NCBI GenBank assembly: GCA_934278995.1
Contig: CAKQWM010000008.1
Coordinates: forward strand, 1 to 64,000
Length of the DNA stretch: 64,000 nucleotides
Direction: 5' to 3'
Source of the DNA: an uncultured Clostridia bacterium
Lineage (GTDB): Bacteria > Bacillota > Clostridia > Christensenellales > Borkfalkiaceae
Shown here in pieces: positions 41,642-50,850 of the stretch (position 1 is its first letter; the number at the start of each line of letters is the position of its first letter). The notes below the pieces were generated by a model. That model ran no database searches and was not told the origin of the DNA. It worked only from the letters and a program-made list of their open reading frames with translations. The position numbers were made by a program, and so were the translations under genes.

Positions 41642-43336
41642 TTCTGCTACGTTTTGGCGATAACCTTTTTATTTTTTGCGGTTATAACGAGGGCTTTTAT
41701 CGTGGAAGTCGTTTCCTCATCGACGTTACAGAAAAAGGCTGTCGATCAATGGACGAGGGAACTTCCGGTAAAAGCCGGACGAGGCGAAATTTTGTCGTCG
41801 GACGGTAAAGTTTTAGCGGGAAGCGAACCTTGTTTCGCGGTGTATATAAGAACCCGTTCGGTTTCGGACCCCGAAAAAGTTTCAGACGTTCTTTCCCGCT
41901 TGTTTTCGGTCGATAAAGACAAACTTTATCAAAAAATCGTAAAAAAAGCGACTTCTGAAATCACCGTAAAACGTCGGGTTTCCAAGATAGATATCATAAA
42001 ACTTTGCGAATACGATCTTGACGGCGTTTATTATTCCGCGGATCAGAACCGCGTTTATCCTTACGGCGACGCTCTTTGCAGCGTCTTAGGCTATACGTCT
42101 TCGGACGGAAGCGGTCAGGCGGGGCTTGAAAAGTATTACGACAAATACTTAAAAGGGGTTGACGGGGAAATTTTATACGAATCCGACCTTACCGGCGAAG
42201 ATTTACAAGGCTCGACTCCGTATTATACCGAGGGGACGGACGGGTTTAACGTAAACCTTAATATCGACCTCGAAATTCAACTTATTTCAGAAAACGCTTT
42301 GAAAAAGGTAATCGACGAATATAACCCCAAGCGTTGTTCGGCGGTCGTTTTATCGCCCGATGACGGCAGAATTTTAGCGCTTGCGTCGCTTCCGTCTTAC
42401 GACCTAAACAACGTCCCTCGGGACGATATCGCATTGTTGAACGAACTTTCCCGCAACGTTGTCGTGGTCGATTGTTACGAGCCGGGTTCGACTTTTAAAA
42501 TAATTACCGCCATAGCCGACATCGAAGAAACGCTTGCGGGTAATAAAAAGGCGAAATCGTTAAATTACGTTTTTTCGTCGTCAAGATACCGTGCCGTAAA
42601 AGGCGGAAAAATCAAATGCTGGTCAAACCACGCGAACGGCAAACATTCCAACCAGACTTTAAAAGAGGCGCTTAACAACAGTTGCAACCCGTGTTTTACC
42701 GATATTGCTTTATCGCTCGGTAAATCCGATTTTTATAAATACGTTAAAAACTTCAATTTCGGTAAAAAAACGGGGGTTGATTTTTTCGGAGAAGCGCCCG
42801 GTATGGTAATACCCGAAAGCGCCGTTACCGAAGGGGATCTTGCAAGAATCGCTTTCGGGCAAAGTATAGCGGTTACCGAAATTCAACTTGCCGCGGCGGC
42901 GGCGTCTGCGATAAACGGCGGAAACTATTTCGTTCCGAAGTTTATCGATAAAATAACCGACGACGAGGGCAATACGATAGAAATTTTTCCGCCGAAACTA
43001 TCAGGTAAGACCTGTTCGGAAAAAGCCTCCCGAATCCTTGCGTCCTACCTTGAAGGCGTCGTTAAAGACGGTAGCGGGAAGCAATGTTATATCGAGGGTT
43101 ACAAGATAGGCGGAAAAACCGGTACCGCTCAAAAATTTGAAAACGGAGCCATAAAAAGCGGTAAATACGTTATGTCGTTTTTGGGCTTTTTTCCGTCCGA
43201 CGCTCCCAAATACCTTTGCCTCGTAACCGTTGACGAACCCATAGGCGGATCTTACGGCTCGACCGTTGCCGCGCCCGTCGCCCGCGATATATTTCAAGGC
43301 ATAATAAACGCAAAATCAATTCGGAAATTCGAGTAA
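41603..43336 (+). CDS. Division penicillin-binding protein (FtsI/SpoVD type)
   Basis: 577 residues if started at ATA 41603. AAGGAG lies 10 nt upstream, and the frame gives a cytoplasmic tail with RKR before the membrane helix; the first standard start (TTG 41654) lies inside that helix and has no ribosome site. Order: membrane anchor (about 17-37), PBP dimerisation domain (RGEILSSDGKVLA...), transpeptidase. Catalytic motifs are STFK (S296-K299), SCN (360-362) and KTG (505-507). No PASTA domains. It cross-links septal peptidoglycan with FtsW. Whether it is FtsI or the sporulation SpoVD paralogue cannot be decided. Confidence 0.9.
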   Translation: MSDYSLSVIRKRLFCYVLAITFLFFAVITRAFIVEVVSSSTLQKKAVDQWTRELPVKAGRGEILSSDGKVLAGSEPCFAVYIRTRSVSDPEKVSDVLSRLFSVDKDKLYQKIVKKATSEITVKRRVSKIDIIKLCEYDLDGVYYSADQNRVYPYGDALCSVLGYTSSDGSGQAGLEKYYDKYLKGVDGEILYESDLTGEDLQGSTPYYTEGTDGFNVNLNIDLEIQLISENALKKVIDEYNPKRCSAVVLSPDDGRILALASLPSYDLNNVPRDDIALLNELSRNVVVVDCYEPGSTFKIITAIADIEETLAGNKKAKSLNYVFSSSRYRAVKGGKIKCWSNHANGKHSNQTLKEALNNSCNPCFTDIALSLGKSDFYKYVKNFNFGKKTGVDFFGEAPGMVIPESAVTEGDLARIAFGQSIAVTEIQLAAAAASAINGGNYFVPKFIDKITDDEGNTIEIFPPKLSGKTCSEKASRILASYLEGVVKDGSGKQCYIEGYKIGGKTGTAQKFENGAIKSGKYVMSFLGFFPSDAPKYLCLVTVDEPIGGSYGSTVAAPVARDIFQGIINAKSIRKFE

Positions 43337-43340
43337 AAAA

Positions 43341-44795
43341 ATGAAACTCAGTGAAATTACAAACAGTTTAAAAAACGTTAAAATTTATCCCTTAAACGCC
43401 GACGTCGAAATTTCCGGCGTCGCCCACAATAGTAGCAGCGTAAAGCAAGGCGATTTATACTTTTGTTTAAGAGGCGAAAATTCCGACGGGCATAAATTTG
43501 CAGACGTCGCCGTAAAAAACGGAGCGTCGGCTATAGTGACCGAAAAATTACTGCCAAAACTTAATTGCGCACAGGTACTATGCGAGGATACGAGGCTTGC
43601 GTATTCCTTTTTTTCAGCGGCGTTTTACAAAAATCCTCAAAAGAATTTGAAAATAATAGGCGTCGTCGGTACTAACGGAAAAACAAGCACCGTAAAAATA
43701 ATAAAAGATATTTTAACGGCGCACGGCAAACCGACCGCGTCGATAGGCACCAACGGCGTCGAATGGGGGAATAACTTTTTGCCGTCTTTACTGACTACGC
43801 CCGATCCGAACGATTTATTTTGCCTTCTCGCGCGCTTAAAAGAGGACGGAATACTATACGTGGTAACCGAACTTTCCGCTCACGCGATATGGCTTAAAAA
43901 GGCGGCGGCGATAAACTTCGAGTGTCTTGTGTTTACTAATTGTACGCACGATCATCTCGATTATTTTACCGATTTTGAAAGTTACCGCAATGTAAAAAAA
44001 AGCGCGTTTTCCAAAAACGCAAGGTTTTTCGTAGTCAACACCGACGACGCTTTAGGGCGTGAAATTTACGATGAAAACTCGAAAAAGACCGTAACGTACG
44101 GCATATATTCTCCCTCCGACGTATTCGCCGTAAACGTAAAAGAGTCGTTAAACGGACTGAGTTTTATTATAAATATGTTCGATATGATCTACAAAGTTAA
44201 GTCGAAACTTTACGGGGAGTTTAACGCCTATAATCTTTTAGGCGCGGCGTGCGCCTGCTTTTTACTCGGTATAAAACCCGAAAAAATAGTTAAATATATA
44301 GGTAACGTTACGGGCGCGGAGGGCAGAATGCAATGCGTCGCCGAATATAACGGCGCGAAAATTTTCGTGGATTACGCTCATACGCCCGACGGACTTGATA
44401 AAAGTCTTTCCTTTATAGCGTCGGTAACGGAAGGGCAAACCTTCGTCGTTTTCGGGTGCGGAGGGGACAGGGACAGAAAAAAACGCCCCCTTATGGGCAG
44501 AATAGCGGGGGATATTATGGATAACGTCATTATTACGTCGGATAATCCGAGGTCCGAAGACGCAAACGAAATAATAGCCGAAATCGAAAAAGGCGTAAAA
44601 GAAGTGAGAACCGATTACGTAAAGATACCCGACAGATACCTTGCTATAAATTACGCCGTAAAAAGGCTTTGTAAGGGCGATACGCTGATTATCACGGGTA
44701 AAGGCGCTGAAAATTATATGGAAAAGAACGGCGAAAAAATCGAATATTCCGATAAAGAAGCCGTAAAAAAAGCGATATCGGGGCAAATTCCGTAA
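43341..44795 (+). CDS. murE: UDP-MurNAc-tripeptide ligase (meso-DAP adding)
   Basis: 484-residue Mur ligase that adds the third amino acid to UDP-MurNAc-L-Ala-D-Glu. ATP site GTNGKTST (110-117). The substrate-selecting motif DNPR is at 401-404, which in characterised MurE enzymes marks meso-diaminopimelate rather than lysine; this predicts a DAP-type wall. VFTNCTHDHLDYF is the conserved middle motif. It starts 4 nt after the PBP gene. The usual next gene, murF, is absent here. Confidence 0.96.
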   Translation: MKLSEITNSLKNVKIYPLNADVEISGVAHNSSSVKQGDLYFCLRGENSDGHKFADVAVKNGASAIVTEKLLPKLNCAQVLCEDTRLAYSFFSAAFYKNPQKNLKIIGVVGTNGKTSTVKIIKDILTAHGKPTASIGTNGVEWGNNFLPSLLTTPDPNDLFCLLARLKEDGILYVVTELSAHAIWLKKAAAINFECLVFTNCTHDHLDYFTDFESYRNVKKSAFSKNARFFVVNTDDALGREIYDENSKKTVTYGIYSPSDVFAVNVKESLNGLSFIINMFDMIYKVKSKLYGEFNAYNLLGAACACFLLGIKPEKIVKYIGNVTGAEGRMQCVAEYNGAKIFVDYAHTPDGLDKSLSFIASVTEGQTFVVFGCGGDRDRKKRPLMGRIAGDIMDNVIITSDNPRSEDANEIIAEIEKGVKEVRTDYVKIPDRYLAINYAVKRLCKGDTLIITGKGAENYMEKNGEKIEYSDKEAVKKAISGQIP

Positions 44796-44929
44796 AAAAC
44801 CGATAAAATCAATCGTTAACCGAAAAAAAGGAAAGCCTCGCTTTCGGCAAAAATACGTGTATAATCCGCTTTAAATTCGTCGCGTTTACCGCTCGGCTGT
44901 TAAAACCGCCTACTAATTTATTTAAAAAT

Positions 44930-45913
44930 ATGGCTAAAAAACTAATTATCGTATATTTAATTTCGCTTTGCGTTTCCGCCGCGCTTACGTTTTTTCTCAT
45001 ACCGTTGCTGAAACGGGCGAAGATAAATCAGACAATATTAAAATACGTGACGGAACATTATTCCAAAAACGGAACGCCGACCATGGGCGGAATAGGTTTC
45101 GTTGTAACCACGGCGGCGGTTTATTTGTTTTCGGTAAAGTCCTCGAATATTTCGGCGGTGTCGCTTATCGTATTTCTTTTATACGCTTTAATCGGTTTTT
45201 CGGACGATTTTATTAAAATAAAATACTGCAAAAACGAAGGGCTTACCCCGTGGCAAAAAATATCCTTCCAGACGATAATAGCGATAATTTCCGCCCTGTT
45301 TTGCGGGTATAACGGACTGAACAATTTATATATTCCGTTTACCGATAAACTCGTAAACGCGGGTTTTTGGTTTTATCCTCTTTGCGTTTTCATATTTTTG
45401 GCTACATGTAACTGCGTAAATCTTACCGACGGGCTTGACGGGCTTGCGGGTACGGTATCTTCGGTGGTTTTAAGCGTCGTAGCGGTAATGATTTTATTGC
45501 AGACGGAAAAGTTCGGCGGCAATTATCTTAATAAAGAAGAATACGAGGGCTTGTCGGTTCTGGCGATTTCTTCCGCTGGAAGTTTAGTAGGATATCTTTT
45601 GTTCAACGTAAACAAGGCGAGCGTTTTTATGGGGGATACGGGTTCTCTCGCTCTCGGCGGACTTATAGCGTCGGTTTATACTTTCAGCGGAAACGCGTTA
45701 TATATTCCGCTTGCGGGCGTAACCTTCGTTCTGTCGGGGGTGTCGGTAATCGTTCAGGTTTTAAATTACAAGCGTACTAAAAAGCGGATTTTTCTTATGG
45801 CGCCCCTTCATCATCATTTTCAGCATAAAGGTTACGCCGAAAGCAAAATAGTATTCTGGTATTTTGCTATAACTCTCGTCGTCGGTCTTTTATGCGTTTT
45901 GAATTTCGTATAA
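44930..45913 (+). CDS. mraY: Phospho-N-acetylmuramoyl-pentapeptide transferase
   Basis: 327-residue polytopic membrane enzyme making lipid I from UDP-MurNAc-pentapeptide and undecaprenyl phosphate. Diagnostic motifs are GTPTMGGIGF, NLTDGLDGLAG, VFMGDTGSLALGG and MAPLHHHFQHKG. About ten membrane segments can be seen. A 134-nt gap precedes it, with a TATAAT-like element at about 44862; there is no evident Shine-Dalgarno at the ATG. Confidence 0.96.
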   Translation: MAKKLIIVYLISLCVSAALTFFLIPLLKRAKINQTILKYVTEHYSKNGTPTMGGIGFVVTTAAVYLFSVKSSNISAVSLIVFLLYALIGFSDDFIKIKYCKNEGLTPWQKISFQTIIAIISALFCGYNGLNNLYIPFTDKLVNAGFWFYPLCVFIFLATCNCVNLTDGLDGLAGTVSSVVLSVVAVMILLQTEKFGGNYLNKEEYEGLSVLAISSAGSLVGYLLFNVNKASVFMGDTGSLALGGLIASVYTFSGNALYIPLAGVTFVLSGVSVIVQVLNYKRTKKRIFLMAPLHHHFQHKGYAESKIVFWYFAITLVVGLLCVLNFV

Positions 45914-45928
45914 TTTATGAGGTAATGA

Positions 45929-47314
45929 ATGAAATATAACAACGAAAAATTTCTTGTTTTCGGAATGAAAAAAAGCGGAACAGCGTGCGCCGAATTTTTA
46001 CTTTCAAAAAACGCCGTCGTAGGTATATTTGACGAGGACGAAGAAGTTTTATCGTCGAAACCTTGTTGCGATCTCGTTGAAAAAGGAGCAATAATCGCCC
46101 GTAACATCGAAGAAAATGAGGAAAATTACGACGAGCGTAAAAACTCTTTGAGTAATTTCGACGTGGTAGTTTTAAGTCCGGGCGTACCGATAGACAACCC
46201 CCTCGTAGTAAAACTCAAAAAGAAGAAAAAGCGAATAATCGGGGAAATCGAATTAGGTTATATGAACGCCAAGGCGCCTATTATAGCGGTTACGGGGACT
46301 AACGGAAAAACCACCGTTTCCACGCTTATAGGAAAGACTTTATCCGAAAGCGGAGAATCCTCTTATCTTCTCGGCAACGTGGGAACGCCTTTTATAAAGT
46401 ACGCCGACGAAACCCTTCAAACCGACGTTTGCGTTCTGGAAGTTTCTTCTTTTCAACTTGAAACCGTTCATCTTTTTACGCCCCATATCGGCGTAATGCT
46501 TAATATTACGGAAGATCATCTCGACAGGCATTACAACATGCGAAATTACGTTTATTTGAAAATGCGACTTTTCAAAAACCAGCGTGAAAGCGAATGGGCG
46601 GTATTAAATTACGACGACGAAACGGTAAGAGGTTTTGCCGAAGGTTTACTTTCCGAAGTCGTTTGGTTTTCCGCAAAAACCGCGGTTAAAGGGGCGTATC
46701 TTAAAGACGGCGTAATTTATTACTTCGACGAAGAAATTTTACCCGCCGACAAGTTGGCGATAAAAGGCGAGCATAACATAGAAAACGCCCTCGCCGCCCT
46801 TTGCGCGTTAAAAATTTACGGCGTAGAAACCGAAGATATCGTCAATTCCTTTACGGATTTCAAAGGTTTGAAATATCGGATGGAAAACGTCGGGGTATAT
46901 AACGGAGTAACTTATATAAACGATTCCAAAGCAACAAACGTCGATTCAACTTTGAAAGCGATAAAATCTATAAATCAAAGCGCCGTGCTTATAATGGGCG
47001 GAAAGAGTAAAAATCAAGATTTTACGCCTGTTTTTGAGGCAATAAAAAACAGCAACAACAAAATAAAACACGTTATTTTAACGGGCGAAAGCCGTTTTGA
47101 TATGCTTAAAACGGCTAAGAAGCTGGGCGTAACGGTTTCGGTGGTCGCCGATCTCATTACGGCGGTACGGCTTGCGGGTTCTACCGCCGCGCCGGGCGAA
47201 GCCGTTTTGTTTTCGCCCGCAACTTCAAGTCACGACGCTTTTAAGGATTATATCGACAGAGGCGAAAGGTTTAATTATCTCGTAAGGGGGCTTAATGAGA
47301 AAACGCGCGGATAG
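45929..47314 (+). CDS. murD: UDP-MurNAc-L-alanine:D-glutamate ligase
   Basis: 461-residue Mur ligase. ATP-binding GTNGKTTVS, the EVSSFQLETV block and NITEDHLDRH fit the ligase core. The C-terminal domain has YINDSKATNVDSTLKAI, typical of MurD. Ribosome site GAGGTAATGA. Its 3' end overlaps ftsW by 20 nt, so the two are coupled. Confidence 0.95.
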   Translation: MKYNNEKFLVFGMKKSGTACAEFLLSKNAVVGIFDEDEEVLSSKPCCDLVEKGAIIARNIEENEENYDERKNSLSNFDVVVLSPGVPIDNPLVVKLKKKKKRIIGEIELGYMNAKAPIIAVTGTNGKTTVSTLIGKTLSESGESSYLLGNVGTPFIKYADETLQTDVCVLEVSSFQLETVHLFTPHIGVMLNITEDHLDRHYNMRNYVYLKMRLFKNQRESEWAVLNYDDETVRGFAEGLLSEVVWFSAKTAVKGAYLKDGVIYYFDEEILPADKLAIKGEHNIENALAALCALKIYGVETEDIVNSFTDFKGLKYRMENVGVYNGVTYINDSKATNVDSTLKAIKSINQSAVLIMGGKSKNQDFTPVFEAIKNSNNKIKHVILTGESRFDMLKTAKKLGVTVSVVADLITAVRLAGSTAAPGEAVLFSPATSSHDAFKDYIDRGERFNYLVRGLNEKTRG

Positions 47315-48425
47315 CGGAGATTTGTTTATTCCCGTCATCGTGATATTCCTCGCGCTTTACGGGATTGTCGCGGTATATTCGGCGTCTAATTACGTTGCGG
47401 AAGCCGACTATAAAAATCCGTATTATTTCGCAAAAAAACAAAGCGTCGGTTTTTTTGCGGGGCTTATTGCGATGACCGTTACTTCCAATATAGATTACCG
47501 CAAATACATAGGAAAAACAAAATGGATGTATCTCGTCGGTCTTATACTTCTTGCGCTTTGTTTCGTGCCGTTTTTATCGGTAGAAGTTTACGGCGCTAAA
47601 CGCTGGATAAACTTAGGATTTTTTACTTTGCAGTCGTCCGAAATAGCAAAATTCTGTTACGTTTTCTTCGTAGCAGAATATTTTGCCTCGTCCTTATCCC
47701 GCGCGCGAAGTTTCAAGGGCATAATTATCCCGATAATTTCAGGCGTTTTAATGTGCGTGCTTATAATGCTTGAACCTAATATGTCGATAACGATGTGTCT
47801 TATCGCCGTAATGTTTTGCATGCTGTTTCTGGCGGGGACTAAAATCGGTCATTTTGCAATGCTTTTCGCGCCTCTTTGTCTTGCGGTACCCTTGCTCGTT
47901 ATTGCGGAGCCTTACAGGCTCAAACGGCTCACGGCGTTTTTAAACCCGTGGGAAAACCCGAAAGGCGAGGGTTATCAACTGTTGCAGTCGCTGTACGGAC
48001 TCGGCTCGGGCGGGCTGTTCGGCGTCGGGCTTTTCAATTCACGGCAAAAATACAGATTTCTTCCTTTTTCGGAAAGCGATTTTATTTTATCCGTAATAGG
48101 CGAAGAAACGGGCTTTTTCGGAACGGCGGCGTTATTTGCGGTTATGGCGTTTCTCGTATATAGGTGCGTGCTTACGGCAAAAAGATCGGAGGATTTTTTC
48201 GGATACCTTCTTTCTCTCGGCATAACGTCCGTTTACGCCGTTCAACTTTTGGTAAATGCCCTCGTGGTAACGGGGTCTGTACCGCCGACGGGTTTACCGC
48301 TTCCGCTTATTTCGTCGGGCAACACTTCGGTAATCGCCTTTATGGGCGCTTTCGGGGTTATATATAACGTTTCCAAAAAACGAAATCGACCTTTCAAGCC
48401 GCCCGAACTTGAAAAAATTAACTAA
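47295..48425 (+). CDS. ftsW: Lipid II polymerase FtsW
   Basis: 376-residue SEDS-family membrane glycosyltransferase that polymerises lipid II at the septum. About ten hydrophobic segments are visible, with YGAKRWINLGFFTLQSSEIAKF and the C-terminal GSVPPTGLPLPLISSGNTS as SEDS signatures. The start (47295) lies inside murD with AGGGGG upstream. murG, which normally follows, is absent; a terminator comes next. Confidence 0.95.
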   Translation: MRKRADSGDLFIPVIVIFLALYGIVAVYSASNYVAEADYKNPYYFAKKQSVGFFAGLIAMTVTSNIDYRKYIGKTKWMYLVGLILLALCFVPFLSVEVYGAKRWINLGFFTLQSSEIAKFCYVFFVAEYFASSLSRARSFKGIIIPIISGVLMCVLIMLEPNMSITMCLIAVMFCMLFLAGTKIGHFAMLFAPLCLAVPLLVIAEPYRLKRLTAFLNPWENPKGEGYQLLQSLYGLGSGGLFGVGLFNSRQKYRFLPFSESDFILSVIGEETGFFGTAALFAVMAFLVYRCVLTAKRSEDFFGYLLSLGITSVYAVQLLVNALVVTGSVPPTGLPLPLISSGNTSVIAFMGAFGVIYNVSKKRNRPFKPPELEKIN

Positions 48426-48431
48426 TATATG

Positions 48432-48473
48432 CCTTTCCGCATACTATAAACTGTGTTGCGGAAAGGTTTTTTT
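48432..48473 (+). terminator. Terminator after ftsW
   Basis: CCTTTCCGCA (48432-48441) with TGCGGAAAGG (48457-48466), then TTTTTTT. It divides the cluster into an upstream and a downstream transcription unit. Confidence 0.9.
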
Positions 48474-48540
48474 CGTGGTTTTTTCGGCTTTGGTTGACTA
48501 AGAAAAAACCGTATTCTTCCTTTCCGTTTCGGGAAATATT

Positions 48541-49812
48541 ATGTCGAGTTATAAGATAAACGGTGGAAAAAGTTTATACGGCGAAGTAAAAATAAGCGCG
48601 GCGAAAAATTCCGCGCTTACGTTAATGTGCGCGTGCGTTCTGACGGACGGTAAAATTTTTATAAAAGACTGTCCCGATATCGGCGACGTAAAAGTTTTGT
48701 CTGAAGTTTTAACTTTTATCGGCGCAAAAATAAAACGCCAAAATAACGGGCTTGAAATCGACGGGCGGGATATTTTTACGCCCGAATTGCCCAAAAGTAC
48801 CGCCTCGGAAATCCGCGCTTCGTTTTTTCTCACGGGCGCGCTGTTAAACAGATTCGGTTACGCGATAGTTCCTAAACCGGGCGGGTGCAAATTAGGCGCG
48901 CGTCCCGTCGATATACACCTTGACGGATTAAAAAGACTCGGCGCAAAAGTTTTTGAAACCGACGAGTATATAATGGTTTCGGCGGAAAAACTCGTCGGAA
49001 GCGTTATACCTTTACGCTATCCGTCGGTCGGCGCAACGGAAAATCTCGTTTTAGCCGCCGTTTGCGCCCGAGGCGAAACCGTTATAAAAAACGCCGCAAA
49101 AGAGCCGGAAGTCCGAGATTTGTGTGATTTTTTAAACGTCTGCGGCGCAAAAATAAGGGGAGGCGGGTTTGAGGAAATAATAGTCGAAGGCGTCGAAAAA
49201 CTTAACGGCGGAATTTGTTATCGTCCGGTGCCGGACAGGATAGAAGCGGGTACCTTTTTATTGCTTTCCTATCTTTTAGGTGGCAAGATGGAAATTTCCG
49301 GTCTGAAAAGCGAAAATATTTCGTCTTTAACGAAAAAAATTCTTTATAATACTTGCAAAAACGATAAGTTATATGTTAATATATATAGTGATAAATTATA
49401 TATACAATCGCAAGGAAACAACGAAGGCTTCGGCGCTGTAAAAACAGGACCGTATCCGTCGTTCCCGACCGATCTTCAACCTGTAGTTTCCTGCGCGGCG
49501 GCGGGGCTTAAAGGCTTGACCGTCGTTAACGAAACGGTTTTCGACAGTCGGTTTCAATATCTTAAAGAACTTGAAAAAACAGGCGCGAGGTTTAAAATCG
49601 AAGGTAATAAAGTTTCCGTCGAAGGCGGGCTTTTATACGGCGCCGATATGACCGCGCCCGATTTAAGAGGAGGCGCCGGGCTTTTGGTAGCGGCGTTAAA
49701 AGCAGAGGGCTTTTCCGTCGTTAAAAACGCCGAAGCAATAATGCGCGGTTATGAAGATTTCGACAAAAAACTTGCCGCTTTGGGCGCGGATATCCGCCTT
49801 TCGCACGACTAA
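48541..49812 (+). CDS. murA: UDP-N-acetylglucosamine 1-carboxyvinyltransferase
   Basis: 423-residue EPSP-synthase-fold enzyme catalysing the first committed step of peptidoglycan synthesis. The catalytic loop cysteine is present (C116 in PGGCKLGARPVD), so fosfomycin susceptibility at this residue is expected. N-terminal KISAAKNSAL and GRDIF, and PVPDRIEAGTFLL and YPSFPTDLQPV are family blocks. A very AT-rich patch at about 49360-49415 encodes an atypical LYVNIYSDKLYIQSQ stretch. The ATG follows GGGAAATATT, a weak ribosome site. Confidence 0.95.
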   Translation: MSSYKINGGKSLYGEVKISAAKNSALTLMCACVLTDGKIFIKDCPDIGDVKVLSEVLTFIGAKIKRQNNGLEIDGRDIFTPELPKSTASEIRASFFLTGALLNRFGYAIVPKPGGCKLGARPVDIHLDGLKRLGAKVFETDEYIMVSAEKLVGSVIPLRYPSVGATENLVLAAVCARGETVIKNAAKEPEVRDLCDFLNVCGAKIRGGGFEEIIVEGVEKLNGGICYRPVPDRIEAGTFLLLSYLLGGKMEISGLKSENISSLTKKILYNTCKNDKLYVNIYSDKLYIQSQGNNEGFGAVKTGPYPSFPTDLQPVVSCAAAGLKGLTVVNETVFDSRFQYLKELEKTGARFKIEGNKVSVEGGLLYGADMTAPDLRGGAGLLVAALKAEGFSVVKNAEAIMRGYEDFDKKLAALGADIRLSHD

Positions 49813-49851
49813 CGACTTTTTAAATTCTACGGAACATAACGAGGACGAAAA

Positions 49852-50625
49852 ATGAATTACAAAAAAACGGTTTTAATATCGGGAATAATCGCGCTTTGTT
49901 TTTATCTGGCGCTCGTTTTCGTTACCGTTACGAGGGTAAGCGATATTAACGTGAATTATTCGGCGTATTCCTTTGAAGACTATGAACTTTGCATGGAAGT
50001 TTTATCCGATTTCAAAGGAAAAAATCTTTTGTTTCTGAATACCGAAGAAGTTGAAGAAAGGGTAGTTGCCTCCACCGGCTTTAAAGTTAAAAGCGTAAAG
50101 AAGCGTTACCCCTTTACGTTAGAGGTTAATCTGTATTCCGACGAGGAAAGATTCGCAGTAATTTATAACGACGAAATTTACGTTCTGGACGACGAATACG
50201 TGGTGTTGAAAACGCGGGAAACGCTTATAAATCCGGCGGACAACCTATCCGACGTTTTAATAGAATTCAAGACAGCGTTAAAACCGACGGTCGAACTCAA
50301 AAAACCGCTCGGATACCCCGACGAAGTCGTTTTCAACGCTTTAAAAACGGCTCTTTCTTGTTTTTCGAGTCCGAGAGATTATTTATCTTCGGTTGCCGTT
50401 ATAGAAACACCGGAAAAGGGGAATTACCGTATTGAGATAAATATGCGCAGCGGTTTAAAAATTCTCGTATATAAAGCCACCGAAAAAACTTCCGAAAAAG
50501 TTCTCGCGGCGATTTCCAAATACAAAGAACTTACCGACGGCGATCTTATTTGCGGCGTAATAGAAAGCCTTATGCTCGATTCGGGAAAAATAACGGCGGT
50601 TTATACCAGAAAAACTGCGGGATAA
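49852..50625 (+). CDS. FtsQ/DivIB-like division protein
   Basis: 257 residues: short cytoplasmic tail, one membrane helix (about 5-27), a POTRA-like domain (VTRVSDINVNYSAYSFEDYELCMEVL, KGKNLLFLNTEEVEERVVASTGFKVKSVKKRYPFTLEVNLYSDEERFAV) and a beta-rich domain. The pattern and the position before ftsA fit FtsQ/DivIB, the scaffold joining FtsL and the PBP. Ribosome site GAGGAC. Sequence conservation in this family is low, so the symbol is withheld. Confidence 0.8.
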   Translation: MNYKKTVLISGIIALCFYLALVFVTVTRVSDINVNYSAYSFEDYELCMEVLSDFKGKNLLFLNTEEVEERVVASTGFKVKSVKKRYPFTLEVNLYSDEERFAVIYNDEIYVLDDEYVVLKTRETLINPADNLSDVLIEFKTALKPTVELKKPLGYPDEVVFNALKTALSCFSSPRDYLSSVAVIETPEKGNYRIEINMRSGLKILVYKATEKTSEKVLAAISKYKELTDGDLICGVIESLMLDSGKITAVYTRKTAG

Positions 50626-50697
50626 GTTACGGTTATACTTTACGTAAGCCTGTTTTCGACGCGAAAAGTTACTCTCTTTTCCGCCCTTACGATTAAC

Positions 50698-50813
50698 GTA
50701 CAAGCCTGAAAGCGAAACGCTTTTGCTTTACGCGCGTACAAGCGTGTAAAAGTACAAGCATATAAAAGTACAATCGTACAATCGTACAAGCATATAAAAG
50801 TACAAGCGTACAA
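50698..50813. repeat. GTACAA-type short repeats upstream of ftsA
   Basis: The hexamer GTACAA recurs about eight times (near 50698, 50736, 50752, 50768, 50776, 50784, 50800 and 50808) with AGCATATAAAA or TC spacers. It is noncoding. It lies within the 225-nt gap between the ftsQ-like and ftsA-like genes. Confidence 0.6.
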
Positions 50814-50850
50814 ACTCTTGTAACGACAAATAAACCAATGAGGTAAAATC

